Part shown: positions 25,505-37,700 of the stretch, piece after piece | Numbering within the stretch: the first letter of the stretch is position 1 | Layout of the letters: the number at the start of each line of letters is the position of its first letter | Source: Apostichopus japonicus | Lineage: Eukaryota; Echinodermata; Holothuroidea; Aspidochirotida; Stichopodidae | Direction of reading: 5' to 3' | Assembly (NCBI RefSeq): GCF_037975245.1 | Contig: NC_092565.1 | Location: forward strand, 22,093,499-22,157,498 | Length of the DNA: 64,000 bases | The notes under the pieces: generated by a model | What the model was told of the DNA's origin: nothing | The model's input: only the letters and a program-made list of their open reading frames with translations | The model's database searches: none | Position numbers and translations under genes: made by a program

Positions 25505-25981
25505 TGTAAGGTGGCATACTCCTATTAGAGTCTATATCAATCCGCTCGATTGTTCTCCTATTTCAGGAAAAGTGCCAAAAAGCAGCGGGAGAACATCTTT
25601 TGTGACCTGTTATCAATCATAATCTAGTTTTTTGTGGCTTGCATCTTGAAGAGCATGAATGGAAGTACATGTGGTGAGAAAATTGGGTCAATTGAGGCAA
25701 TTTTAGACCCCTTGAGGCCTCCCGGGAGCAGCGTAGGAAATTTGTTTACCACTGAGTGAAGAGGTTTGTTTACAAGTGACGAAAACTTCCGGCTCGGATA
25801 GCAAAAAATCTACATGGTCATGGTACGGAAAATTGATGGTGCCATGAAAGGCCAACTTGTCAGCTATCCGGTGATGGGTAGCGTTTAGCTAGTGAAAACT
25901 TTTATCTAGACTTAGAGACCACATTACTTTTGTGATTTAGTGTGTAAGTCAATGGGGCTTTTAATGGGCGTATGCTACCTG
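25505..25981. mobile_element. Possible MITE with imperfect inverted ends
   Basis: AGGTGGCATACTCCTATTAG at the left end pairs imperfectly with TTAATGGGCGTATGCTACCT at the right end, about 17 of 22 positions. No convincing target duplication was found. It lies between promoter copy B and the long-arm element at 26036. Confidence 0.35.
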
Positions 25982-26035
25982 TACCTGTACCTGTATCGGG
26001 GTGTCGACGTGCTCGTTTCACAAGGGGAGATTCAT

Positions 26036-26476
26036 ACGGAAGCGTAGAAAGGACATGGTGATAAAAGAGAAACAAACTCGTCAAAATGACAAAATTCCTA
26101 AAAATGACGTTTTGCCGAGTTAAACAACTCGTCAAAACGACAAATGATTAAAACGTTAAGATTCAGATATTTGTCATTTTGACGACTTGTTGTATCTCGG
26201 CAAAACGTCAATTTTCAAAATTTGGTCATTTTGACGACTTGTTGTATCTCGGCAAAACGTCAATTTTCAGATTTTTGTCATTTTGATGAGTTATTGTATC
26301 TCGGCAAAACGTCAATTTTCAGAATTTTGTCATTTGACGACTTGTTGCATCTCGGCAAATTTAATAATTTTGTTGTTTTGCCGAGTTGTTTAACTCGGCA
26401 AAACGTCATTTTTCTGAATTTTGTCATTTTGACGACTTTGTTTCTCTTTCATCACCATGTCCTTTCTAGCTTCCGT
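26036..26476. mobile_element. Long-arm foldback MITE (441 bp) with internal tandem repeats
   Basis: The element is flanked by an identical 8-bp sequence, AGATTCAT, at 26028-26035 and 26477-26484. Inverted arms of roughly 110 bp start ACGGAAGC and are about 90 percent identical by eye. Between them lie four tandem copies of a unit of about 57 bp containing TTGTCATTTTGACGACTTG and TCTCGGCAAAACGTCAA. Motifs of the unit also occur in the arms. No protein is encoded. Confidence 0.85.
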
Positions 26477-26484
26477 AGATTCAT

Positions 26485-28925
26485 CAGGGTTTATAATGTT
26501 TGTCAAAACCAGAACTAAATCCATAACCAAATGACATGGGAACAAGAATCAGTGGTGGCACAGTGGGGGTAGTGGGGATGGGGGAGTGGGTACTCTTCGC
26601 GGCCTAATCTTGTTTGATTTCTCGTATAGAGACTTTAAAGCACATATAAGAAGACAAATTTCTGTGGATCCCATCATGAGAGATCTGCCCCTAATACTAG
26701 TTGGTCTAATTAATCTATGTTTTTTTTCCCAACCAGTATCACCCCCAACCCTGATCAGAATTAACCACGCCCTAATTCTCTTTTTGTCCCTATTTGAAGA
26801 GTAGCAGAAATAAGGTTTAAAATCAACGCCTGTATAGATAGATGACTTTCACATGTCACGATGTAGATTCTATACCACTGGCGCAACCACTACTTTCTAT
26901 GATTACCCCTTCTACTTTTTTGGAGTGGGAGGGTGTGTGCGGGGTTAAATTCCACATATACGTGATTTCCTTGGAATTATTAAGGGCGGGCGCACGAAAT
27001 TTGGCTTAGCCAACATCCGTTTAAGAGAGAGGTGTAATCGGAGGGGATTCCCTTGCCCTTTAAGAAATGTTTAGAAACAATAAGAAGGCTTCAATGGAAA
27101 TGGTTCTATCATCCCATCATTTTAGCAACAATTGTGTAGTACAACGTTAAATCTTGCCAATGTGTATATGTGCATGTTCACGTGCATGCATTTCCCCCGA
27201 GCAGTCCCAGTTTCGTCCCACCCTCCCCTCAGTGGCGCTGTTCAACAATCTTATTCAGAGCCGTATATTGTATTCCTAATTATGGGCATTTCGCTTGCCA
27301 TACACGTCCCTAGATTCTCATTCTACGCATGCGCTCATTACACTGCTACTCTGGTACTGTTTTGGAAAAAGCATGCATGCTACCCAAAAGTCATAACAAA
27401 TGATAAGCGAAGTAATACCAGAAGTAGAACCAATGCAATCTTTACCGGAGGGCTTTGTAGCTTAATGCTGTTGTGTAAACAACCCTCGTTAAGCAACTGC
27501 CATCACGTTGGTGAGATACATCAGGTTGGTTTTCAGTCCTTTTAAATGAGTAGCTGCATGCCATAAGAAGGGAGCAGACGGCTGCATGATACTTTCATTA
27601 GTTAGACAATTAGACTAGAGCCACAGTACCAGTTCTAGGACTGCAGGACATATCATAGCCCTGGCCTATAGGCCTAGTCTAACTTAGGCATGACGTTCGC
27701 AGGTGCGATTACACTTTCTAAATTAACCCTGGTTTTAGACTAGTTAACTTACATAGGGCATAAAGTTGACATAACTTAGTACTGTTGATGAAGCATAGTA
27801 TTACTATTAGCAATATCTAGTACTAATATTACTAGTATTGTACTAGGCCCCCTAGGCCTAATCTAACACTAGGGCCTACAGTCATAACTTACTACACTAG
27901 GCTATGCAGTATTTTCAGTAACTTTAATACTCAATAGCTTAGTCAGAAACTACCGTTATACACAATTATAAATGTGACACAGTACTGCTTAGGCCAACGT
28001 AGCTCTAACATTACGCCTATGCCACACTGTATTGTATGAATTAAATATAAAATCGCACCTATTCATAATAGAGGGAAAAAAAATCAAGTTATTCACACAG
28101 TTGCTGGAAGAATAAGGAGTAAGTTAGGCCTAACTTGTACCCTCACTGTTCATGTGGATGTTGGACTAGTAATACGAGAATTCTACATGTTGTGTCTGGC
28201 AACAAGATGAATAAGGAATAAACATTGCATTATCCTCCCAACTGTGGCCGAATAAGAAAATGCATAATTTTATTCACTTGTTAGGTGGAGGAATAAGACC
28301 TACAACTTTTGTTATTCATCCAACTTTCGGGTTATTAACATGACTTACGAGTGTCTTTATCCAGCCTGGACAAAGATGGAATCATAGAATCCCATGCTCG
28401 AATCATGGAACCACGATAAATGCTAATAGGACTAAGTACCGATAGAGTTGTCAACCTTTTATTGGCACCTGCAGACTAAGGAATAGTGGCAGAGCTCCCA
28501 AGTGACTTGCATTTTGCTTGTTTGACCTGCAATAAGAAACCCAAACCCTATGACATACTGAAGCCTCCGAATAACAGCATTTTGATTTTCCTTTACAAAA
28601 AAAGTTGCACAGAAAAAAAAAACGATCGTCAACTTTATTCCAACAACTTCAGATCCACCTAATAAGTCTGTCATTTTGTACCGAACTTACTCTATATTAG
28701 TTGCAACATCGCGACTTGTGCAATTTTGGTCTGTACTGTTAACGTGATTCCCATTTAGTCTGATAATCCGATGACAAAAATTCAAGGTTGCTACGACATG
28801 TTGCACTGCATGGCCTCTCCTTCCAGCCATTATAAATGTGGGTAGTTACATACCCATTACAGGCAATGTGTCTACTCTTCATTCTGAATGAAGAAATTGC
28901 GGGAGGCAGAAGGAATCTTTGCTAT
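26485..28925. other. Intergenic stretch with nothing recognised
   Basis: Short open frames only, including 137 codons near 27132-27545, without recognisable motifs. TAGGCCTA-rich sequence occurs around 27650-28010. Confidence 0.4.
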
Positions 28926-28929
28926 GATG

Positions 28930-29360
28930 TTGGCATGTGTGTGTGTATGTGTGTGACACTTGCTTGTAAACACTATAACTCATTAAGTTCATTCATCCTT
29001 GGTTATTGAGTACAAGAACCCTATTCTTTTCTGTGAAGTTCATTGGTCATTTGTTTGAAAACTTTGTAAACAGGATAACTCAAAAACTTCATACATGGTA
29101 CTCAGATCCAGCTTGGTGATTACAAGAACCGTATTGAAAATTGGTGGAAGTCAAAGGTCATTTGCAGTCAACATAAAAGTCAAAGTATAAAAATATTGTA
29201 AACATGATAACTCAAGAAGTACATCATGCTTGTACTTCATGCTTAGTATGTAGATCCAGCTTGGTGATTACAAGAACCCTATTGAACTTGGTAGAGGTCA
29301 CAAGTCAAATAAGGTCAACAGGAGTCAATGTTTGAAAACCCTTTAAACATGATAACTCAA
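28930..29360. repeat. (GT)n-headed array of AGGTCA-bearing units, second copy
   Basis: A short GT microsatellite precedes about three and a half units of roughly 115 bp. Each has a TGTAAACANGATAACTCA opening, GATCCAGCTTGGTGATTACA in the middle, and an AAGTCAAAGGTCA-like end. It is the same family and orientation as 17395-18240. Confidence 0.75.
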
Positions 29361-32300
29361 AAGTTAAAGCTACTTTTAAAGTCTCAATATGTGTTTGCTG
29401 ATGAATTTCGGAAAACAAACTCCCGAAGCAGATTCAGTTTCTTATTCTAAATGCACTCTGACCAGGTGGGTTTAATGGAGAACAGCTGTCGCAATTGATA
29501 GAAAGAAATTTATTTTCTGTTGTCCTTATGGCGCGAACGATTTACCGTAAAATCACTGTGACCACCTATATCAGCATGCTCATTACACAAATTTAACCTA
29601 TATATATACTCGTATTGTCCACATTTTTTGACCAAATTCCACGGAGGAAATGTCTGAAAACACCTATATCAGTGAGACCGAAAGAAAGAAAATATTCAAG
29701 AGACCTTACACAGGCCAGCCCACAAAAGTGCAAGTAATATAGGCCAAATGGTCGTAAACAAAACAGAGAGATTTGATTGGCGCATGATCTGTTGGGCGGG
29801 GCTTGCAAATTTTGATTGAAGATTGTAGAATCTATGGACTCCTTAAAAATCTGGCGAATTTTATTCAGCTCAAAATGTTTAACGACAGATAAATCAATAA
29901 AAATAATGAATATTAATATGAAATTGCATAGAACGCTGTCATTTTTACTGAACTGTTAGCGCAGTAAGCTGGAAAGGTTGAAATATAAATTTGGCAAACA
30001 CACATTGAGACTTTAATCTGTGAATTATCCAATGCTATGATGTTAGTTCAGTTTAAGTTAAACTTTGAAGGAGCTCTACAGGTATTCAACAAAAAAATAC
30101 AGTCACCCAGGAACTAAATCTGCTTCAAGAGTTGATAGTTTTGCTTTAACACACTTAGTGGGGGGCTTTTCAGTTTCTTGCTGAGCTTCAAGGGGTCAAT
30201 AGGTTATCCCAAATGGTAGAAAAATTGGCTCAAATGGTCAACAGATTATTTCAAATGGTGGAAAAATTTGCCATTTTGTCTATGATTTATATTTGATGAC
30301 TTTTGCTTTGGCAGTAAGTTGGTGAAAATATTTCACAGTGTATAAACAATGTCATGTAGAGCTCTCATTTATCAATAACAATTTTTAAAGGGATGGTTTC
30401 AAGATGGCAGAGCTGATTAGTTTGCTCAGAATTAGTAAACAGAAATTGTTCTTGTAATACATCTATACAGTAGTATGTGTCTATATTTCACACTGGAAGA
30501 CTGTTTTTTTTATGGATTTTGGAATAAAAATTATATACTGTAAATCCTTACTAGTGTACAAATAACAACTAAAAATCTCTGAACTTTTTTGGTTCTTACT
30601 TAATTCTTGGACACATTTAACTCATTTGTTATTCATTAGTCAGACAGCTATTTGGAACTTATTTGGAACTTAGAGCAAATTGTATGGCAAGGAATCACAT
30701 AGCCGACTGGCTTTCTGGGTAGTGCAACTTTGTTTGATCACTTATGTCAGCCTAGACACCTCCCCCTCCCCTTCCCCCCTCTTTCCGAAAGTCATTTATA
30801 ACACCAATGGTTGGTGCAATGTAATACAAAGATAGTTTCTTATATTGCTTCTTTATATTGTTGTATATGATTACAAGGAATTGGATGAAAGTCTTATAAC
30901 TTGATAGGGTGTCTTTGTTAGACAAATCTCAAGTCTCTGGATACCTGCACCAGATTGCTTTGTAAGCCTGCAAATTATGTGTAAATCAGAATTGTCTATC
31001 TTTTCCACTGGATATTTAGTTTTCTAACAGGTCAAGCTATACAGAACCTGCAGTCTGTGCTATTGCCTACAATAGATAAATCCAACAGTGTTAATTTAAG
31101 AGGTTATTTATTCAGTGTCTACTGAATAACAATGGAGATAGGTCAATCAACAGGAAGGATTTATCAGATCAGTCTCATCAGTTTGAAGTTGTGGTCAGAG
31201 AACAAACAAACAAACTTTACCTCAGGTAAAATGCCAGTCACACCTCACCATACACTTACAGTAGGTTGTCTGTTGACATATGACATATTCCACAACAAAC
31301 TCAGTGGTTAGGGCTTTGTCTTGGCTTTCACTTATGCACATTTTCTACTTCATCTTACTAGTGTTAGTATCACAGGTTGATCCAAACTGTTATAAAGAAG
31401 TGGATTTATCCTCGGGCAGTTGATGCCAAGTCTAATGTAGAGAGACAAGTTCTCCTCTGCCTACCCCCCCCCCCCCCCAAAATAACATTTTAGACATCAA
31501 ATGGTACATTCTGAGACATATTTGGGTTGTAAAAATTAGCTGTATAATTAGGGATAAATCTAATTTTATATTAGGTTAAAGGGGTGGGAATGGCATATAC
31601 AGTATGCATGCCCATGATCTGATTAAATTGCCTGGTTTTTGTGCATGACAGATCCTTAGAGAACCTTTGAAATATAAATCTTAGGTAGGGTTGGACAAAA
31701 CTGATGGCATCAATGGGTTTTGCTATTTTCTTTTCCCCTTTTATTTCCCTCACAAATGTTGCCAGTAGGCTTAAATTCTTTTCTTGTGTATTTGTCAAAT
31801 ATTTTGCTGGCTTCATGCATGCATGTGTCTGTATCTTTGAACATCTTGTAAGCCTGATACGTGCACTGTACATAGGTAGAGTACAGTAGTTCAAACATCT
31901 GAACAATTCCTGAAACTTCTATGTTTGGTCTGCAACTGACATATTAGACTAAATAACCATCTCCATCTTTGCCGTGGCATTTCTTCTAAAGGTTACCATA
32001 GATCGGGGTGGGTGTAAGTAACCTGTTGTATGCAGTATACAACATCCAATGATGTGTGATTGTGGCAAATTTAAACAAAATGAATTGGGACTTTGTCTTT
32101 TTACAGCTAAGTTATGAAAATGCTTCTGCAATGAATGAGCAAAGTATTCATTCATAGCAAATAAGTACATAGCACAAATACCTCTTTAGAAGCCATGGCA
32201 GTTTGAAGTCAGTTGTCTGATCATATTATTGTAACATGGTATCATATAACTGCCAATATGCACAAAGGAGGAGTGTGCAAATGATAGGGTTGCCAACTAT

Positions 32301-33410
32301 TGGTAAGCAAAGTCTTTCAATACCATCTGCAATGCAACAAAGCCCCAGCATGATTGGGGCTTAGTGTAGACAAATTCTAAGCCAAAATGCCTCTAAATAG
32401 CCCAGACTATCATTTCCAGGCATTGGACTTGATTTTAAGTCACACTTTGGCAAAATTGTGTTTATTTTTTGACCAAGTTTGATTTGAAATAAACATAGTC
32501 ATTACGATACGGCAACAACAAAAAGATATAAGAAAAAGGTATTCACAGCACTTAAATACCGATAGGAACGTTTTTCAAATGAAATGTAAATTACTCCCAT
32601 TACTTAGCCCAACAAAGGCTTTGAGGAATTCTTCAATCGTGCTGCACATTTTCACCTGTAATTCATTCTATGAGGCATTTACACTGTTAGGATTGAAAGG
32701 CTGAACAGTTGCAGAGTAGCAAGTCAGATACTTTTTGAAGGTCACTGAAAAACATATTGTTAACAACATTGCATGTGTTGATTTTGAAAAAGAAATTTTA
32801 AGAGATGTAAGCAGTAAATTATAAATATGCAGCCCTGTAATATCAATTAGTTCACAGCTTAAACAAACAGTTCTTTATAGTCTAACTATACATTACTGAA
32901 GGCTTGCATTGCCTATACACAGGTCGCATGTCGTAAGGTGGGCACCTTTTCAATAAAGGGGTTAAAAATGGCAAAAAACATATTTCTTGATATTTTGTAT
33001 ATTGATAGCCTCTAATAGTTAACACCATTTGTAGCCATAAAACATGTTTATTTTTCGAGATAATCCTTAATTACTAATTAATTAATACACAGTCGTCTAT
33101 GTAAATCTCAATTTTCAAACACGTTTTTCTCAAATTGGACCTTTTTCACAAAAAGTCCTACCAAATTTTTATTTCATGCAAGAAATTTACCAGATTTGGA
33201 GGATTTGTTCTGAACATGATAATACTTCAAATGGTATAATTCAAAATATTTTACATTAAGAAGTTCATATGCTAATTACATCAGCAAGGTCAACGACATT
33301 TTTACGTGTAATTAATGAACAGTTTATTCTATCATTAAGGAAATTAAAGTCAAGAAGAGAAATATATACACAAGCAAGTTCTTAAGGTACTGCAATTAAT
33401 GTTACAGTCA
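29361..33410. other. Intergenic stretch, one weak promoter-like patch
   Basis: An ATTGG (29776-29780) and a GC box GGGCGGGG (29794-29801) lie 14 bases apart and could be a promoter for the downstream plus-strand gene. No exon could be tied to them. Otherwise there is AT-rich sequence with a 15-base C run at 31464-31478 and no recognised gene. Confidence 0.35.
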
Positions 33411-33412
33411 TT

Positions 33413-33985
33413 TAAAAATGAAAAAATAGAACAAATAACTCATTAAAGTATTCAAATTGGCTTATTAATAGGATTAATTAAGGTAACGAAAATCAATTCC
33501 ATTGATGCGCACAATACAGTACAACGGCTGAAATAACAAAATTTTGACTCCAACACAAATGCATGACTTATTTTAAAACAAATTAGGAGGTTTCTCTACT
33601 TGAAGTTATGAAATGAAAGAATAGACAAACAAATAACTCAATTAATATTTAAATTGGCTCATTTATGGGATTAATTAAGTACTGAATGTCCATTCCTTTG
33701 TTGCGTACAATACCAATGGCTGAAATTACCAAAATTTTCCACTCCTAACCCAGATGTATGGCTTATTTTGTTAAAGCAAAATAGTAGGTTCCTCCACTTG
33801 AAGTAATGAAAATGAATTTAAAAATGAAGGAATAGACTAACAAATAACTTATTTTAATATTCAAATTGGCTCACTAATAGGATTACCAGTAATTAAGGTA
33901 ATGAATGCCCATTCCATCATTGCATATATGGACTTTTAGCCAAAATTACAGAAATATGCACTCTAACCAAAAGTCACGACTTATT
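33413..33985. repeat. AT-rich tandem triplication, about 200-210 bp units
   Basis: Three diverged copies start near 33413, 33612 and 33822 with AATAGACNAACAAATAACT-type sequence. They run through TTCAAATTGGCT, GGATTAATTAAGGTA and GGCTGAAATTACCAAAATTTT. The array lies 0.8-1.3 kb upstream of the giant exon. Confidence 0.8.
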
Positions 33986-34740
33986 GCGTATCAATTGTTG
34001 AAAAAATCAACTTAAATACTGTTTTTACATTCCTTCCTGTCTAAATTTGTAAAAGAATGGTAAAAGAAACCAGTTATTTGAACTTATGCCCATGATTTTT
34101 CATATATTGCTCACTCCCGCATCCGCCTGCACCGCATCCGCCTGCACCTCCACCCCTGGCATTTTTCATTCAAACTGATGCCATTTTTTTTACAGAGCAC
34201 TGTATGATCTCATGTTTCTCCACACTGAAAGCATATTAAATTAGGCGTAAAATGAGGTATTAACCAGCACTGTAGGATAAGGGGTTGTGAAATACCAATC
34301 AAATTTGTGACGAAGTTTTCGGAAAAGCGTTATTCCTCCACCCTTTTGGGATACCCAACTCACAACATGCACATTTACTGTGCAGTAAATTGAGGCTTTT
34401 GTATGCCCACAGTATAGGACTAGTTGGGTTTTAGGTTGATTGCATAATGAACATGGTACCCTGTGGGACCAATCGATATTAGCATACAGGTCCCTTGGAG
34501 CAAATTTTAGGACCTTGCTCCTTGCTATGTAATGAAAACACACTGCTGTAAGAATGGCACAACTCAAATGGGCATCTTTGTAGATTTCCTCTGAGTATGA
34601 AATATTATTTCCTTGTGTGAATTTGTTCACTTTTACAAAATTTTATCTTGTTCAGTTGCATAGTATTATATTAAAACCCTGCACTAGTACTATTACAATT
34701 TTACAGCATTTTCTCATTTACTTGTTCTCCTATGTTGCAG

Positions 34741-37700
34741 GTATCAGAATGGATGTTGGAGAATTCTCTCAGTCTCGTAATAAGAAAATCAAAGTGCCAC
34801 ATCGCAGACTAATTAACAGGGATCAGTTTGCTGTTTCTAGAAAGTCACAGCTGCAGGAAAAGGATAAGTCCAAAAGACGGATGCATACGGCATCAGACCT
34901 ATCCAAGTATTCAAAAAGAGGGGATTCAGACAATTTACTTGGAATGACAGATGAAAATACCAGTAATAATGACCAACAAGTGTCTTGGAAAAATATTGTC
35001 AAAAAGGTCAGACTTCAACAGCAGCTTGTGTGTGGTGAAGATGACAGTCTATCTACCTTTGGAAACCCTGTTCCATTGTTTGGGCAGTTGGGAAGCTTTT
35101 TTGGAAAATCGACTCCTGTCGGTCCTTTCGGCCTCTTGGAGGTAAGCAAAGAGTCAATTGCAAATACTGTTGACAAATTTGATTTTGGTGCTATCACAGA
35201 AGATACTGGCAATGACTTAGAGACAGAGATCAAAACTCATCAGTCTTTAGAAGAAGACAGTCAAAGAATTAATGAGAAGCACGTCATTAAGGAATGCAAG
35301 AGGTTTGTAGGGGATGGAGTGGACGAGACTCCAATAAAATCTGGACAGTTTGAAACTGACTTTCTCAATTCGAGGACCGATAATCACAAAGATCAAACCA
35401 AGAACAACATCTGTGATGGGAATGATAACCATTTATTCTCAGAAAGTGCTATAGTTGCATCTGAGCAAAACTTTTGTGAACAAACTTATGATGAACCTGG
35501 ATCAGGATATGCAGAGGATTGGAATGTTTCACTGAAGGACAAAGATCTAAGTAAAGAGTATCAGGAAGAGTATGAAGCATTTGCCAATACAGAGACTGCT
35601 TCAGATGGGTCTACTGTCTCAAAGGAGTTTGAGGTAGCATTGCATGGAAATGATGGAGAAGTATCTGGTGTGTCCAAAGTGAGTAATGGGGAAATGGATG
35701 ACAGGGATAATATCCAATATGAAGGTGATGGTGGAAGTATGGCAGATCCTATTTTGAAGTTAATTGAATCTGTCTCTGCCATGGAAGGAGATCCTGTGGA
35801 AGTTGATGTGGGTATAGAGGTTCTTCCAGGATATAATCAAGATAAAGAGGATGAGGAGGGAGAGGTGGTTTCTGTAGCAGAAAGTATTTTGAAAGATGAG
35901 ACCAGACATTGCACCCAAAATGTAAACTCTTTGGAAGATTCATCAGTCAGTAAGGAGGTTCACTCGGTTCTCAGTGAGGATACCCATGATGTTATGCCAG
36001 TAAGTGAAGAATTTGGGGAAAGAAACAATATTTCAGGAACTAGTGAAAATGAAGGCACTGAACCCTACAAAGATGGCTCTCAGACACTAGAGAACGAAAA
36101 TATCAATGGAGAAGAGAAGAACATTGTGGGAGGTGAGAGGTCGGTGGTTAGAAATAGAGATGAAAATGATGAAAGCAGAGATGTGATTGCCTTGGAGGTC
36201 ATAGAAGCAGATAGTTCAACAGAGACTAATCATTCCGAGACAAAGGATGCTTGTAAAGACAAGGCTAAACAAGTTAAAACAGATTCTATTGTCAACATTG
36301 AGAAGAGAAGTGACAATGGTCCAAAAGATGTCACAGAAACTGTTACTGCCTGTGATAAGGATACTCCATGTGATAAAGATGGTCCAACAGAAATGACACA
36401 TTCGGGTTCTGGCGCCATTGAAGTTGAGCAAGTTCTGTCCCAGGCCATGGTTGAAAAGCCAAAGGAGTTAAATCTAACAGGGATGAGTAATCACAAAGCA
36501 AATCCAAATAACCTGCCTTGGACAAGTAACTATGACCATGTGGATAAAGGTATTCCAGAAGTGGATGATGAAATGATATTGCAAGCTTCAAAACCAACTG
36601 CATGCAGTGACATTTACAAAGCAAATACACCTGAAACTCATCTGAGGAGTTTATCTTCATCTATTGATGAAGGTGGTGGCAGAGGAGTTGGTGACAAGGA
36701 TTCCAAAAAAGAAAAGGACACCAATATGGCACCTGTGACCCAATTGACTCCAACAAAAGGTCTCTTCACTACAGACCAATTAAGTAATATAGACTTGCAG
36801 GCCAAAAAAGGAGTGATGGTGCAACTTGATAGTGAGAAAATGTGGGGTACAGGAGTCCATGGTAGAAGCAGTGACCAAAATAAGAATATTTCATTGACAC
36901 CTACTGAAACCTCTGCCGCAGATCTCAGCATTATGAATAACTTGTATGCTGCAGATACTGGCAATTTGCAAGAAAAAGACACTTTACTCTCAGAATCTGG
37001 AACAAATGCCATTGAAGACCAGAATGTAGATTCAACAAAGAGTGGGACAGGAGAAGGTAGCAAAGAAGGTAGAGATTTGCATCCTGTAGAACAGAACTTG
37101 AGCGAGTCATCTGGTGAAGATGAAGATGCTGCATTGAAATGTTTGCCAAACAAAACTACTCTCAGTAAAGATGAATTGGAGGAAATTGCGGTTGTTGCGT
37201 TAGGAGAACTGGTCACTACAAGTTCCAGCCTATCAGAAATAGCTAACATCTCGTTAGGTTGCACCCATTCGAATACTGGCTTGAATCAATCATCAGGGGA
37301 AGATCAATTGAGTAATAGTTGGAGCAGTATGGCTACTCCTACCTTTAAAAGCAACACCCAAGCACCCATGCTCAATGTTTCTCCACAAGAGAACCAACAG
37401 GTCAGTGAGCTTGTACAGGTGGTCAATGACCTATTCTCATCACATCCATATGCAGGAATGGCAGAAAATGTGAACATCAGTGCCCTGTTCAGTTCTTCTA
37501 AAGACTCAGGCAGCCTTTTTGATAGCCTTCAGAAGACTCCTCCATCTGGGTCCTCAGCTGAGTCTAGAAAGCTAGTTACACCACCCAAGATACCATCGAC
37601 GTCAACTCCGTTGGTTTCGGTAATTTCTCCAGCTTTGTTAGAGGACAGGATGCAGACCACAGACCTAAACCCATCTGTTATGGCCAGACTCATGGAATCT

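Noticed and set aside
27132-27545. 137-codon plus-strand open frame
   Set aside because: No conserved motif, no splice support, and composition like the surrounding non-coding DNA.
34617-34748. N-terminal 44-codon extension of the giant open frame
   Set aside because: A polypyrimidine tract and TTGCAG acceptor end at 34740, so this sequence is intron. The first methionine after the acceptor is at 34749.
36638-37264. 208-codon and other long antisense frames across the giant exon
   Set aside because: They are shadows of the 9.4 kb coding exon, whose composition suppresses stops on the opposite strand.
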